A stretch of 64,000 nucleotides of DNA from G963662605 sp963667005 (lineage in GTDB: Bacteria > Bacteroidota > Ignavibacteria > Ignavibacteriales > Ignavibacteriaceae). A program made the position numbers and the translations under genes. This document shows positions 34,601-43,447 of this stretch, one piece after another. Where the stretch lies: contig OY762937.1 in NCBI GenBank assembly GCA_963667005.1, forward strand, positions 2,356,001 to 2,420,000, given 5' to 3'. Under the pieces are notes generated by a model that was not told the DNA's origin, made no database searches, and saw only the letters and a list, made by a program, of their open reading frames with translations. Each line of letters starts with the position of its first letter. Positions within the stretch are counted from its first letter, which is position 1.

Positions 34601-34616
34601 TGTTCGAATTCGAACA
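34601..34616. promoter_or_regulatory. Perfect 16-bp palindrome, candidate regulator-binding site
   Basis: TGTTCGAATTCGAACA is completely symmetric. It lies 42 bases upstream of the plus-strand sigma-54-like element and about 128 bases upstream of the minus-strand one, a normal position for an upstream activating sequence of an NtrC-family protein. Confidence 0.65.
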
Positions 34617-34657
34617 TGTACCATGAAAGAAAGATTGAAAAGCGAACATAAATGAAT

Positions 34658-34673
34658 GGGCACGGAATTTGTT
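34658..34673 (+). promoter_or_regulatory. Sigma-54-like promoter of the regulator-kinase pair
   Basis: GGGCACG-GAAT-TTGTT matches TGGCACG-N4-TTGCW with a G for the first T and T for C in the -12 part; spacing is exact. The transcript would start near 34684, about 50 bases before the ATG at 34735, implying autoregulation. Confidence 0.5.
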
Positions 34674-34734
34674 GATATAAAGTAAAGTATTTACTCTTTT
34701 ACTATATTGTTGCATTAAAGGTGAATTTTTCCAT

Positions 34735-36114
34735 ATGAAAGGTTTAATGAATTCAGCAAAAGTTTTAATAATTGATGATAACGAGGATGTGTTGTTAGCA
34801 GCAAAACTGCTGTTAAAACCGTATGCGGGGATTGTTGATACAATCACGGATCCTAATGAAATTCCTGCCGTACTTAATAAGATTCAGTATGATGTGATAT
34901 TTCTTGATATGAATTTTACACGGGATATCACAAGCGGTCAGGAAGGCTTCTATTGGCTGAAGGAGATTTTAAAGATACATCCGCTTGCGGTGGTTATCAT
35001 GATTACTGCGTTTGGTGATGTCGATATAGCTGTGAAGGCTATCAAAGAGGGCGCCACTGATTTTATTCTCAAACCTTGGCAAAATGAAAAGCTGCTTGCG
35101 ACATTTTCTTCCGCTTCGGAATTGAGCAAGTCAAGATCTCAAATTGAAGATCTGAAAATCGGTAGAATGCAGCTTGCCAAGGATATTGATACCCGGTTTA
35201 ACGAGATTGTCGGCAGTTCTCAGGTAATGCATCAACTTTTTACGAAGATTGAAAAGGTTGCTGCAACAGACGCAAATGTTCTCATACTTGGAGAAAATGG
35301 GTCGGGTAAAGAGTTGATAGCACGGGCATTGCACCGCAAATCAAAAAGAGCTGATGAAATATTTATCAGTGTTGATATGGGGGCAATAAGCCCTTTGTTG
35401 TTTGAAAGTGAACTTTTTGGATACGTTAAAGGTGCTTTTACCGATGCAAAAGAAGACAGAGCCGGGAGGTTTGAAGCGGCGCATAAGGGCACTTTGTTTC
35501 TTGATGAGATAGGCAATCTTTCGTATGAATTGCAAGCCAAACTGCTGAGTGTTCTGCAAACCCGTGTTGTTACGCGGGTTGGTTCTCACAAAGAAAGGCC
35601 TATTGACATACGGCTGATATGTGCTACCAACATGCCGTTGCTTGAAATGGTTGAACAGGGTAAATTCCGGCAGGATTTACTGTATAGAATAAATACTATC
35701 GAACTTTCTGTACCTCCGTTACGTGCACGGGAAAATGATATTGCTCTTCTGGTCGAACACTTTCTTGAAACATTCAGAAAAAAATATAACAAACCGGGTA
35801 TGAAGCTTCATCCTGCAACAGAAATTAAATTGAAGCACTATCAATGGCCCGGCAATGTGAGAGAATTACAACATGCAATTGAACGGGCGGTAATTCTTTG
35901 TGATTCAAATGAACTCCTTCCTTCAGATTTCTTCTTCTCAGAGAAAAATCGCGCTGAAGATCTCCCGCTCGATAACTATAATTTGGAAGAAATCGAAAAG
36001 GCGGTTATCAAAAAAATCCTGACGAAACATGAAGGAAACGTAACCAAAGCAGCAAAAGAGTTAGGCCTTACCCGTACTGCTTTATATAGAAGAATGGAAA
36101 AATTCGGATTGTGA
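34735..36114 (+). CDS. NtrC-family response regulator (sigma-54 activator)
   Basis: The 459-residue protein has three parts. Receiver: acidic pocket Asp14/Asp15, phospho-acceptor Asp58 (IFLDMN), Thr91, Lys113. AAA+ domain: Walker A GENGSGKE (186-193), sigma-54 contact loop GAFTDA (233-238), Walker B TLFLDEIG (253-260), and the R-finger region RQDLLYRIN. C-terminal Fis-type helix-turn-helix: GNVTKAAKELGLTRTALYRRMEKFGL. The canonical contact loop is GAFTGA; the Asp at the fifth position is a variant common in this phylum. It is encoded 20 bases before its kinase and divergent from the export operon it probably switches on. Confidence 0.95.
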   Translation: MKGLMNSAKVLIIDDNEDVLLAAKLLLKPYAGIVDTITDPNEIPAVLNKIQYDVIFLDMNFTRDITSGQEGFYWLKEILKIHPLAVVIMITAFGDVDIAVKAIKEGATDFILKPWQNEKLLATFSSASELSKSRSQIEDLKIGRMQLAKDIDTRFNEIVGSSQVMHQLFTKIEKVAATDANVLILGENGSGKELIARALHRKSKRADEIFISVDMGAISPLLFESELFGYVKGAFTDAKEDRAGRFEAAHKGTLFLDEIGNLSYELQAKLLSVLQTRVVTRVGSHKERPIDIRLICATNMPLLEMVEQGKFRQDLLYRINTIELSVPPLRARENDIALLVEHFLETFRKKYNKPGMKLHPATEIKLKHYQWPGNVRELQHAIERAVILCDSNELLPSDFFFSEKNRAEDLPLDNYNLEEIEKAVIKKILTKHEGNVTKAAKELGLTRTALYRRMEKFGL

Positions 36115-36134
36115 GAATAAGGAAGTAATATAAA

Positions 36135-37487
36135 ATGCTGAAGCCGAAAGTATTAAAGAAATTCCAATTCGTAATAGTCGTACGGGTAGTTTTGATTACC
36201 TGCACTTCATTATTGATCTCCTTTCTTTGGTCTAACGCGTATCTTAGCGGTGCGATCATCTTTGCCGCACTGCTGATTTTGCAGGGGCTCTACCTTATCC
36301 GGTATCTCCGGAAAACAAACTCCGATGTCGCTATGATTATTTCCGCGATTGCTAATGGTGATTTCACTGCCGGTGTTTCTGACTCCGGAAGGGGAGGATC
36401 CTACACGGATTTGGAAAAGGCATTGACGGAAGTGTTGGATGGATTTAAAAAAATCAGAAATGAAAAGGAAGAAAATTCCCGCTTCATGCAGACGATTATT
36501 CAGCATGTCGGGGTTGGACTTCTGGCACATACTCCAACAGGAAAAATAGAATTCATTAATAATGCAGCCAGGAAAATTCTGCAGGTACCTGGCATACCGG
36601 ACATTACTGCGTTAACACGTAATTGTCCTGATGCAGGAAAAGCTATACTCGAAGTTAAACCGGGGGAAAGAAAAGTTATCGGTACTGTTGTAAAGAATGA
36701 ACGCTTACAGTTACTCGTCTACACAACCGAGCTCAGAATGAGGGATGAAAGCTATATTCTTATCGCATTCCAGAATATTATCAGTGCACTGGAAGATCAG
36801 GAGATGGAAGCGTGGCAGAAGCTGATTCGTGTTCTTACGCATGAAATTATGAATTCAATAACTCCGATTTCTTCTCTGTCAGGGACAATGAAAAATATGA
36901 TAGAGAAATCGGATTCGGGAGATGCGATATCAGGAGAAGCTTTAGAAGATTTTGCGCTTGCAGTTAATTCAATAAAAAACCGGAGCGAAGGTTTAATCAA
37001 GTTTGTCGAGAATTATAGAAGTTTGGTAAAAACACCGGTTCCTGATTTTAAGATTATTGAGGTTCGTGAACTGTTCGGTATGGCAGCTAAATTAATGGAA
37101 TCAAAACTCAAGGAAAATAAAATTAGCCTTGAGGTTAACATTAACCCGACAACACTTGAATTAACCGGGGATCAGGAAATGATTGCACAGATTCTGATCA
37201 ACTTATTTCAAAATGCCATTCACGCTTTAACCGGTGTGGTCAATCCTCGAATCACACTATCGGCGTATCTTGAGGAGCGGGGTAAAGTGGTTCTTACAGT
37301 TGCTGATAATGGTGCCGGAATTGAACCTGAGGCAATCGAAAAAATATTCATTCCGTTTTTTACAACGAAATCCGACGGCTCCGGAATCGGTCTGAGCCTT
37401 TCAAGACAAATCATGCGGGCCCACGGCGGCACCATTCGCGTACAGTCGACACCGGGTAACGGTGCAATTTTTACGTTACGATTTTAA
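36135..37487 (+). CDS. Membrane histidine kinase, NtrY-like, partner of the NtrC-type regulator
   Basis: Two membrane helices at residues 11-33 and 36-56 with almost no periplasmic loop lead into a HAMP-like/linker stretch, a PAS-like domain (IIQHVGVGLLAHTPTGKIEFINNAARKIL), the H-box around His236 (RVLTHEIMNSITPISSLS) and an HATPase domain (NLFQNAIHAL, VADNGAGIEP, FFTTKSDGSGIGLSLSRQIM). The lack of an external loop suggests that it senses within the membrane or cytoplasm, for example envelope damage or a membrane-soluble compound exported by the neighbouring pump. It converges on the GH13 gene. Confidence 0.92.
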   Translation: MLKPKVLKKFQFVIVVRVVLITCTSLLISFLWSNAYLSGAIIFAALLILQGLYLIRYLRKTNSDVAMIISAIANGDFTAGVSDSGRGGSYTDLEKALTEVLDGFKKIRNEKEENSRFMQTIIQHVGVGLLAHTPTGKIEFINNAARKILQVPGIPDITALTRNCPDAGKAILEVKPGERKVIGTVVKNERLQLLVYTTELRMRDESYILIAFQNIISALEDQEMEAWQKLIRVLTHEIMNSITPISSLSGTMKNMIEKSDSGDAISGEALEDFALAVNSIKNRSEGLIKFVENYRSLVKTPVPDFKIIEVRELFGMAAKLMESKLKENKISLEVNINPTTLELTGDQEMIAQILINLFQNAIHALTGVVNPRITLSAYLEERGKVVLTVADNGAGIEPEAIEKIFIPFFTTKSDGSGIGLSLSRQIMRAHGGTIRVQSTPGNGAIFTLRF

Positions 37488-37513
37488 AGGAAAATAGTTC
37501 AAAAGTACGCCTA

Positions 37514-38866
37514 TTACTTCATTTTGCCGTGCAGAATTTTATAATCGTGCTTTTGAATGAAAATATTTTCTGAAGTTTGAATGTTTTCACCCGACATTAC
37601 ATCGGTTAAAGAATTTACCGGCAGCTTCCACTGAACCTCAGTACAATCAAAGTCATTATCAGATGAATTAATTGCAATGATTACAAATTCGTTTTCAAAT
37701 TCGCGTATATAAACAAACTGTTCGTTTCTTACTTCAAGCTGGCGGTAATTCCCATACCGGAGGGCGGGGAGCTGCTGCCGCAGGGTGGAAAATCGCTTTA
37801 TCTGCTCCAGTAAATTAAGGTCATTATGGGCATACAGGGAGCCGAGGTTCAAATCCGGGCGCAAGTCGGTATCGGAAGATGCACTTCGCTCGCCTTTGAT
37901 ACCGAACTCGCTTCCATAATACAATGATGGAATACCGGGCATGGTGTACATCAGGCAGTAGGCAAGGGCGATATTTCTGTAATCTTGGAGCTGACTCCCG
38001 AGCCGGTTGACATCATGATTATCAACGAATGAATACAGCGGCAGGTTTTTATATAAACCCGTTGCACCGAATTGCCGGTTGAGCGAATAGGCAATCTCAA
38101 ACATATTTTTATCGTTGAAGCTGGAATACAACCCCTTGTAACACTCATAATTCGTCACAGAGTTTAAGGTCGTATCATTAGCCCATTTGTTGTAGTCACC
38201 GTGAATGATTTCACCCAATAAAAAGAAACCGGGCTTCAATTTTTGTACATGAGAAGCGAGCTGTTGTTGAAAACCGATGTCAACACAGTCGGCGGCATCA
38301 AGACGGATGCCGTCAATATCGAAATCTTGTATCCATGAAGTAACAGCGCCGAGCAGATGCTGTACACAATCCTGATTTTGTAAATTTAATTTCACCAAAC
38401 TGTAATGGTTGTTCCAGCCTTGATATGAAAAAGGATCGCCAAACGGACTTGAGGCATCGAAGTTTAATCCTGCAAACCAATCACGAAAAGGGGATGCCTG
38501 TCCGTTTTCCTTTACATCGCGAAATGCCCAAAAGTCCCTGCCGGTATGATTGAATACACCATCAAGAATAATCTTTATACCGTTTTCATCCAAGGCAGCG
38601 AAGAGTTCTTTCACTTCTTCATTCGTTCCGAGCCGGCGATCTACATTAAAGAAATCTGCCGTATCGTAACCGTGCGATGTAGACTCCCAAATGGGGCCGA
38701 AGTAAATCGCGGTAATGTTCAGTGATTTCAGGTGCTCAATCCAAGTATAAACTTTGCCCAATCTGAAGTCCGGAGTGCTTTGAAATGTGTTAGTCATTGG
38801 GGCACCGGTAAATCCCAGCGGGTAAATGTGGTAAATTTGCTGATCGAAGAATTGTGTGTTTTGCAT
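37514..38866 (-). CDS. GH13 alpha-amylase-family glycosidase, cytoplasmic
   Basis: The 450-residue protein has the GH13 barrel and no signal peptide. Region I is DGVFNHTG (101-109), region II has the nucleophile Asp190 (DGIRLDAAD), region III the acid/base Glu219 (LLGEIIHGDY), and region IV Asp285 (FVDNHDVNRL). A C-terminal beta domain follows (LRYGNYRQLEVRNEQFVYIREFE). The NHTG and short domain B resemble neopullulanase/maltogenic or alpha-glucosidase-like enzymes; substrate is not decided. Upstream lies a palindrome (38888-38901) matching the one in front of tetR, so the enzyme is probably controlled by the adjacent TetR protein. A second copy of the operator links it to GH92. Confidence 0.92.
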   Translation of the reverse strand: MQNTQFFDQQIYHIYPLGFTGAPMTNTFQSTPDFRLGKVYTWIEHLKSLNITAIYFGPIWESTSHGYDTADFFNVDRRLGTNEEVKELFAALDENGIKIILDGVFNHTGRDFWAFRDVKENGQASPFRDWFAGLNFDASSPFGDPFSYQGWNNHYSLVKLNLQNQDCVQHLLGAVTSWIQDFDIDGIRLDAADCVDIGFQQQLASHVQKLKPGFFLLGEIIHGDYNKWANDTTLNSVTNYECYKGLYSSFNDKNMFEIAYSLNRQFGATGLYKNLPLYSFVDNHDVNRLGSQLQDYRNIALAYCLMYTMPGIPSLYYGSEFGIKGERSASSDTDLRPDLNLGSLYAHNDLNLLEQIKRFSTLRQQLPALRYGNYRQLEVRNEQFVYIREFENEFVIIAINSSDNDFDCTEVQWKLPVNSLTDVMSGENIQTSENIFIQKHDYKILHGKMK

Positions 38867-38887
38867 ATATAACCTCTTAAAATATAC

Positions 38888-38901
38888 ATACCGTTAGGTA
38901 T
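38888..38901. promoter_or_regulatory. TetR-type operator in front of the GH13 gene
   Basis: ATACC-GTTA-GGTAT is a perfect inverted repeat of five bases around four, 22 bases upstream of the GH13 start. It shares 12 of 14 bases with the operator at 39490-39505. Confidence 0.75.
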
Positions 38902-38913
38902 ACTATAAAAAAA

Positions 38914-39480
38914 TTACGAGTAGATTCCATGACTGAACTGATGTACAGCCAGAAAGATACTCTCTTCATTTAATGTTAATTGATCGGAAAGAGCCAGAGT
39001 AATATAATTATTCATCATACCCCACAGAGTATGAGCGTACCTTTGATGCCTCCCGCGCATATTGCCGTGGTGTACCACCGCTTTCTTAAAGAGCTCTTCC
39101 AGTGTTAGCATGCTCCGCTCAATATATGGGGTGATAGCCTCAAATGGCTCGCTTTGCGGAGAGGCATGTGAAGCAATTAAGATAAAACGGTAGAAGTCCT
39201 TATTATGTAAGGAGTAATCACTGATTGCTTTAAGCAGGGTACATAGTGTTTTGGTCAGGTCTTTATCGTACCGGGCAGCTTCTTCTAAGGTATTCTGAAA
39301 GCCATCATAGTACAATTCTATAAGCGAATCCAGCAACCCACGCTTGCTCCCGAAAAAATGGTACAGCGTAGGCTTGGTAATATTTGCCCGCTTTGCAATT
39401 TCCTGCACACCTGTGGCTTCATAGCCCTGGGCGGCAAATAACGCAAGCGACACTTCTAAAATTGTATTCTTGCTATTCAT
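38914..39480 (-). CDS. TetR/AcrR-family transcriptional repressor
   Basis: A 188-residue regulator with the family's N-terminal helix-turn-helix: ILEVSLALFAAQGYEATGVQEIAKRANITKPTLYHFFGSKRGLLDSLIE. The C-terminal ligand domain is helical and rich in Met and His (KAVVHHGNMRGRHQRYAHTLWGMM). I start at ATG 39480 because the motif begins seven residues later; a frame further upstream (to 39588) crosses the divergent promoter and is unlikely. It sits between GH13 and GH92 genes, with palindromic operators on both sides. It likely binds a sugar-derived effector or a small molecule and represses all three genes. Confidence 0.9.
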   Translation of the reverse strand: MNSKNTILEVSLALFAAQGYEATGVQEIAKRANITKPTLYHFFGSKRGLLDSLIELYYDGFQNTLEEAARYDKDLTKTLCTLLKAISDYSLHNKDFYRFILIASHASPQSEPFEAITPYIERSMLTLEELFKKAVVHHGNMRGRHQRYAHTLWGMMNNYITLALSDQLTLNEESIFLAVHQFSHGIYS

Positions 39481-39489
39481 AATTTCAAA

Positions 39490-39505
39490 TATACCGAAAG
39501 GTATA
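39490..39505. promoter_or_regulatory. TetR-type operator between tetR and the GH92 gene
   Basis: TATACC-GAAA-GGTATA is a perfect inverted repeat with six-base arms, ten bases upstream of the tetR start codon and 108 bases upstream of the GH92 start. The ATACCG..AGGTAT core is the form seen in many TetR/AcrR operators and matches 38888-38901. Confidence 0.85.
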
Positions 39506-39612
39506 GAAATATCCAAATTTACGTTGCCACTTTTTACTTTAATCTTACTATATTTAAGTAATAAGGTGAGTGAGTTAAGCGATAACACTATCTCTTCGAA
39601 AAAGGTCGAATC

Positions 39613-42555
39613 ATGATAAATATGAGATTTTTATTTGTAGCTGCAGTGGCAGTAATGTTGCTGGCTTTTCACAAAGGAGAAGCTCAGGAAAAAATGTCCC
39701 GATATGTAAATCCTTTTTTCGGTACGGCTGGGCATGGGCACACATTTCCCGGAGCCACACTTCCGTTCGGGATGGTTCAATTGAGTCCCGATACATATGA
39801 CAATGACTATGACTGGTGTTCCGGTTATCATGATTCCGACAGTTCCATTATGGGATTCAGCCATACACATCTAAGCGGAACAGGCTGTCCTGAATATGGC
39901 GATATATTATTTATGCCCACTACTGGTCCGGTAAAGCTTAACCCAGGCAGCAGAGAACATCCCACAGAAGGCTACCGCTCAAGATTTAAACATACAAATG
40001 AAAAGGCAGAGCCCGGCTACTACTCGGTTTATCTGGATGATTACAGCATTACCGCTGAATTAACGGCAACTTTAAGGACGGGGTTTCACAGATACACGTT
40101 TCCGGAAAGCAATGCAGCAAATATTATCATAGATCTGACTCATGGCATCGGTGATAAATGTCTGAATGCCGGCACTACTATTGTAAATGATTCACTCATT
40201 GAAGGATTCAGAAGATCGACGGGGTGGAATCACGACCATACGGTATACTTTGCTGCCAGATTTTCAAAACCATTCTCAGCATCCGGTGTTTTTTCCGATG
40301 GAGTGCTTTCTGAAAGCGTCCGCACTGCCGAATCCAAGGTGCTTAAAGCATACGTGCGGTATACGATGGACAAAGGCGAAACCCTGCTTATCAAAGTCGG
40401 TATATCTCATGTCGGTATTGAAGAAGCCCGAAACAACCTTGATGCGGAAAATTCCGGTTGGGATTTTGAGAGAGTAAAATCTGATGCTACAACAGCATGG
40501 GAAAAGGAATTATCGAAGATTTCTGTTGAAGGAGGCACCGAAGAACAGAAAACAAGTTTTTATACATCACTCTATCATTGTCTAATTGCTCCGAATACTT
40601 TTAGTGATGCAGATGGGCATTACATAGGGATGGATAAAAAAATATACAAGAGTCCGGCACCTGTTTACACGGTTTTCTCGTTGTGGGATACTTTCAGAGC
40701 ACTTCACCCGCTATTAACCGTAATTGATAGGAAGAGAACCGAAGAAATTGTACACACTCTCTATTTGAAATACAAAGAATCAGGACAGCTTCCTATCTGG
40801 GAACTTGCAGGCTGGGAAACAAACTGCATGATAGCGTATCACTCAATACCGGTAATCTTTGATGCTTATAAAAAAGGAATTATTAAGGCTGATATTGACA
40901 GTATATTTGAAGCCATGAAGGCCAGTGCAGATAATAATGCGTTTGGAGTGAAGTCATATATTCAGCATGGGTATGCACAGGCTGAGGAAGTCCGGGAATC
41001 GGTTTCCAAAACTCTCGAATTCGCGTATGATGACTGGTGCATCGCTATGATGGCAAAAGATTTGGGCAGGCTTGCCGATTATGAGCGTTATATAAAAAGA
41101 TCACTCGCGTACATTAATCTGTTCGACGGCGCAACAGGGTTTATGCGTGGAAAAAACAACGGTGTTTTTATTTCACCTCTCAATCCGGATGTACAAACGA
41201 GCTGCTATACGGAATCCAATGCCTGGCAGTACGCATTTTTTGTGCCGCATGACATGCACGGTTTAATTGACCTTTTCGGCAGTAGAAAAAATTTCGCCGA
41301 TAAACTGGACGGGTTGTTTCAGTTAAAATCCAAAGTGCCTTCAAAATCTACCGGTCCCGGTATTATTGGCTATTATGCCCATGATAATGAACCATGCCAT
41401 AATTTTGCATACTTGTATAATTATATCGGCGAAGGCTGGAAGACGCAGGAGCTTGTCAGAAAGATAATGAACGATTTCTATACCGCTAAGCGTGACGGTC
41501 TGCCGGGTAATGAAGACTGTGGACAGATGTCGGCGTGGTATATTTTCAGCGCTTTAGGTCTGTATCCTGTCTGTCCCGGTACAAACGAATATGTTATCGG
41601 GAGTCCTATTTTCAAAAAGGCAGTTCTTCATCTGGAAAATGGAAAAGACTTTATTATTCAGGCACCAAATTCATCCGTGAATAATAAATATGTCCAGTCG
41701 CTGAAAGTGAATGGTAAAGCCAGTGCAGCAGCATTTATAAGTCAGACTGATATTCAAAACGGTGGTGAAATTACGTTTGATATGAGTGATTTGCCGAATA
41801 AAGCATGGGCTAATGACAAAGAGAGTTTTCCATATTCGTTATCGAAAGGCAGCAGGGTTTCGACTCCTTACATTCAACCCGATGAAAATGCATTTCTTGA
41901 TTCGCTGACCTGTGAACTGCATTGCAGGACTGAAGGAGCAGAATTACATTATACACTGGACGGCTCTGAACCGGCGCGAAACTCGCCTTTGTACCGGACA
42001 CCCGTTACGATTAAAAATAACTCTTGTTTGCAGGCAAAAGGTTTTAAAGACGGATGTGAAAATAGTATTGTCAGCACAATGCAATTTTCCAAAGTGATTC
42101 CCGCGGAAGCGAAAGTTGTGAACGGTCTTATGCCCGGACTCAAGTATCAATATTTCGAAGGCAGCTTTTCAAATACCGGTGAACTTACAAAAGGTATCAT
42201 GAAAGAGTCCGGCAGGGTAGATGTCCCGTCAATTCATAATGCCAAACTAAAAGAGAACTTCGGATTTATATTTGAAGGATATATCAAAGTTCCTGTCGAT
42301 GGAATTTATAATTTGTATACGGAATCCGACGATGGAACGGTTTTATATATTGACGGCAAACTCGTCATTGATAATGACGGAGGCCATCCAGCGGAATTAC
42401 GATACAGTCCGGTTGCGTTAAAAGCCGGATTACATGAGTACAGATTATTATACTATCAGGGAATAGGAGATGCTGTGTTGCATGCGGGAATACAATGCCC
42501 CTGCTCGAAAGCTGAAATTATTCCCGGAGAATGGTTTTTTAGTCCTGATAATTAG
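39613..42555 (+). CDS. Exported GH92 alpha-mannosidase with CHB_HEX and PA14 domains
   Basis: A signal peptide (FLFVAAVAVMLLAFHKGEAQ) leads to the GH92 core: VNPFFGTAGHGHTFPGATLPFGMVQLSPDT at the start, HTHLSGTGCPEYGD, FSLWDTFRALHPLLT, and the catalytic-region segment PGNEDCGQMSAWYIFSALGLYPVCPGTNEYVIGSP. GH92 enzymes are calcium-dependent exo-mannosidases that trim N-glycan or mannan chains. After about residue 765 there is a chitobiase C-terminal-like domain (ELHYTLDGSEPARNSPLYR) and then a PA14 sugar-binding domain (YIKVPVDGIYNLYTESDDGTVLYIDGKLVID). At 980 residues it is longer than a bare GH92 because of these. It is divergent from tetR and shares its operator. Confidence 0.95.
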   Translation: MINMRFLFVAAVAVMLLAFHKGEAQEKMSRYVNPFFGTAGHGHTFPGATLPFGMVQLSPDTYDNDYDWCSGYHDSDSSIMGFSHTHLSGTGCPEYGDILFMPTTGPVKLNPGSREHPTEGYRSRFKHTNEKAEPGYYSVYLDDYSITAELTATLRTGFHRYTFPESNAANIIIDLTHGIGDKCLNAGTTIVNDSLIEGFRRSTGWNHDHTVYFAARFSKPFSASGVFSDGVLSESVRTAESKVLKAYVRYTMDKGETLLIKVGISHVGIEEARNNLDAENSGWDFERVKSDATTAWEKELSKISVEGGTEEQKTSFYTSLYHCLIAPNTFSDADGHYIGMDKKIYKSPAPVYTVFSLWDTFRALHPLLTVIDRKRTEEIVHTLYLKYKESGQLPIWELAGWETNCMIAYHSIPVIFDAYKKGIIKADIDSIFEAMKASADNNAFGVKSYIQHGYAQAEEVRESVSKTLEFAYDDWCIAMMAKDLGRLADYERYIKRSLAYINLFDGATGFMRGKNNGVFISPLNPDVQTSCYTESNAWQYAFFVPHDMHGLIDLFGSRKNFADKLDGLFQLKSKVPSKSTGPGIIGYYAHDNEPCHNFAYLYNYIGEGWKTQELVRKIMNDFYTAKRDGLPGNEDCGQMSAWYIFSALGLYPVCPGTNEYVIGSPIFKKAVLHLENGKDFIIQAPNSSVNNKYVQSLKVNGKASAAAFISQTDIQNGGEITFDMSDLPNKAWANDKESFPYSLSKGSRVSTPYIQPDENAFLDSLTCELHCRTEGAELHYTLDGSEPARNSPLYRTPVTIKNNSCLQAKGFKDGCENSIVSTMQFSKVIPAEAKVVNGLMPGLKYQYFEGSFSNTGELTKGIMKESGRVDVPSIHNAKLKENFGFIFEGYIKVPVDGIYNLYTESDDGTVLYIDGKLVIDNDGGHPAELRYSPVALKAGLHEYRLLYYQGIGDAVLHAGIQCPCSKAEIIPGEWFFSPDN

Positions 42556-42599
42556 AATTTACAGATTGTAAATGGTTTTATAAAAATAAGGGAAACAGA

Positions 42600-43298
42600 G
42601 TGGAAGAATTAAATAATAACAAAATTGATCATTTAACTTCATTGGGTAAAGCAACAGTTGGCTTAGTTCCATTTGCAGGTCCCATCCTTGCCGAAGTACT
42701 TTCTGAAATTGTACCCAATCAAAGGTTTGATCGGCTGGTTAAATATGTAAAAACTTTGGATGAAAAACTGTCTCAGATACCTATCGAGAAAATTAAAACA
42801 TTGTTGGCAAATGATGAGGTAATTGACTTGATCGAGGAAGGATTCGTACAGGCTTCGAGAGCTATTACTGATGAAAGAAGAGAGTACATTGCTACAATTA
42901 TTAAAAATGGTATTGATTCTGAAGCAGTCGAAATTCAAGATTCAAAATATCTACTTAGATTACTGAATGAATTGAATGATTTAGAAATTATCTGGTTGCA
43001 ATATTTTAATTGTGTACATGATCAATGTGGCGAAGAGTTTAAGGCTAAGCATCAAAATATTCTTACTGTTTTAACATCATCAAATCAAGACGACACTGAG
43101 ACTAAGCTAAAGGCTGTAATTCAAGAAGGTTATATTGAACATCTTGAAAGACTAAAATTAATTGAGCCGAAAAAGAGCCTTTTTGATAATCGTGATAATA
43201 AACCAATCTATTTTCAAAATTTTAAAAAAATAAAAGCACTTTCTTCAACAATAACTGAGCTTGGGAAAATGTTATTACTACAATTAGAACTTACCTAA
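42600..43298 (+). CDS. Unrecognised AT-rich gene; helical protein with hydrophobic N-terminal segment
   Basis: I do not recognise this 232-residue protein. It starts at a GTG (AGGGAAACAGA upstream). Residues about 15-37 (GKATVGLVPFAGPILAEVL) are hydrophobic with Gly and Pro, like a membrane-inserting hairpin; the following QRFDRLVKYVKTLDEKLSQI and the rest are amphipathic helices, with no enzymatic motif. Codon use is visibly richer in A/T than in the neighbouring GH92 and T9SS genes, and it has neither a signal peptide nor functional links to them, so I suspect horizontal acquisition. Proteins that begin with a similar GxxPFxGxxxAEVLxxIxPNQR pattern turn up in accessory regions. A toxin or defence role is only a guess. 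Confidence 0.6.
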   Translation: MEELNNNKIDHLTSLGKATVGLVPFAGPILAEVLSEIVPNQRFDRLVKYVKTLDEKLSQIPIEKIKTLLANDEVIDLIEEGFVQASRAITDERREYIATIIKNGIDSEAVEIQDSKYLLRLLNELNDLEIIWLQYFNCVHDQCGEEFKAKHQNILTVLTSSNQDDTETKLKAVIQEGYIEHLERLKLIEPKKSLFDNRDNKPIYFQNFKKIKALSSTITELGKMLLLQLELT

Positions 43299-43340
43299 TT
43301 GTAGATATCTTTCAGAATATTCTGATATGCTCAAGATATA

Positions 43341-43370
43341 AAAAACCCCGATACGGTGTTCGGGGTTTAG
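43341..43370. terminator. Terminator between the AT-rich gene and the T9SS protein
   Basis: AAACCCCGA (43343-43351) and TCGGGGTTT (43360-43368) form a hairpin. On the minus strand it is followed by TTTTT, so it ends the T9SS protein gene; it may also stop the plus-strand gene. Another weaker pair, ACCGTCAT (43376-43383) with ATGACGGT, lies further along. Confidence 0.8.
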
Positions 43371-43447
43371 GAGAACCGTCATCCGTGAAAGAGTTATTCT
43401 AATGTAAGGTGATTAGAAAATGACGGTTTTATATATTACTATGCAAG

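Larger units (their letters stand above)
34431..34734. promoter_or_regulatory. Divergent control region of the export module
   Basis: The 304 bases between the adaptor (minus) and the NtrC-type regulator (plus) hold two sigma-54-like elements pointing outwards, the perfect palindrome TGTTCGAATTCGAACA at 34601-34616, and further half-site-like copies: CGAACA at 34643-34648, TGTCCG at 34514-34519 and 34580-34585. This is the arrangement expected for an enhancer-binding regulator that controls both directions. Each element has its own entry. Confidence 0.7.
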
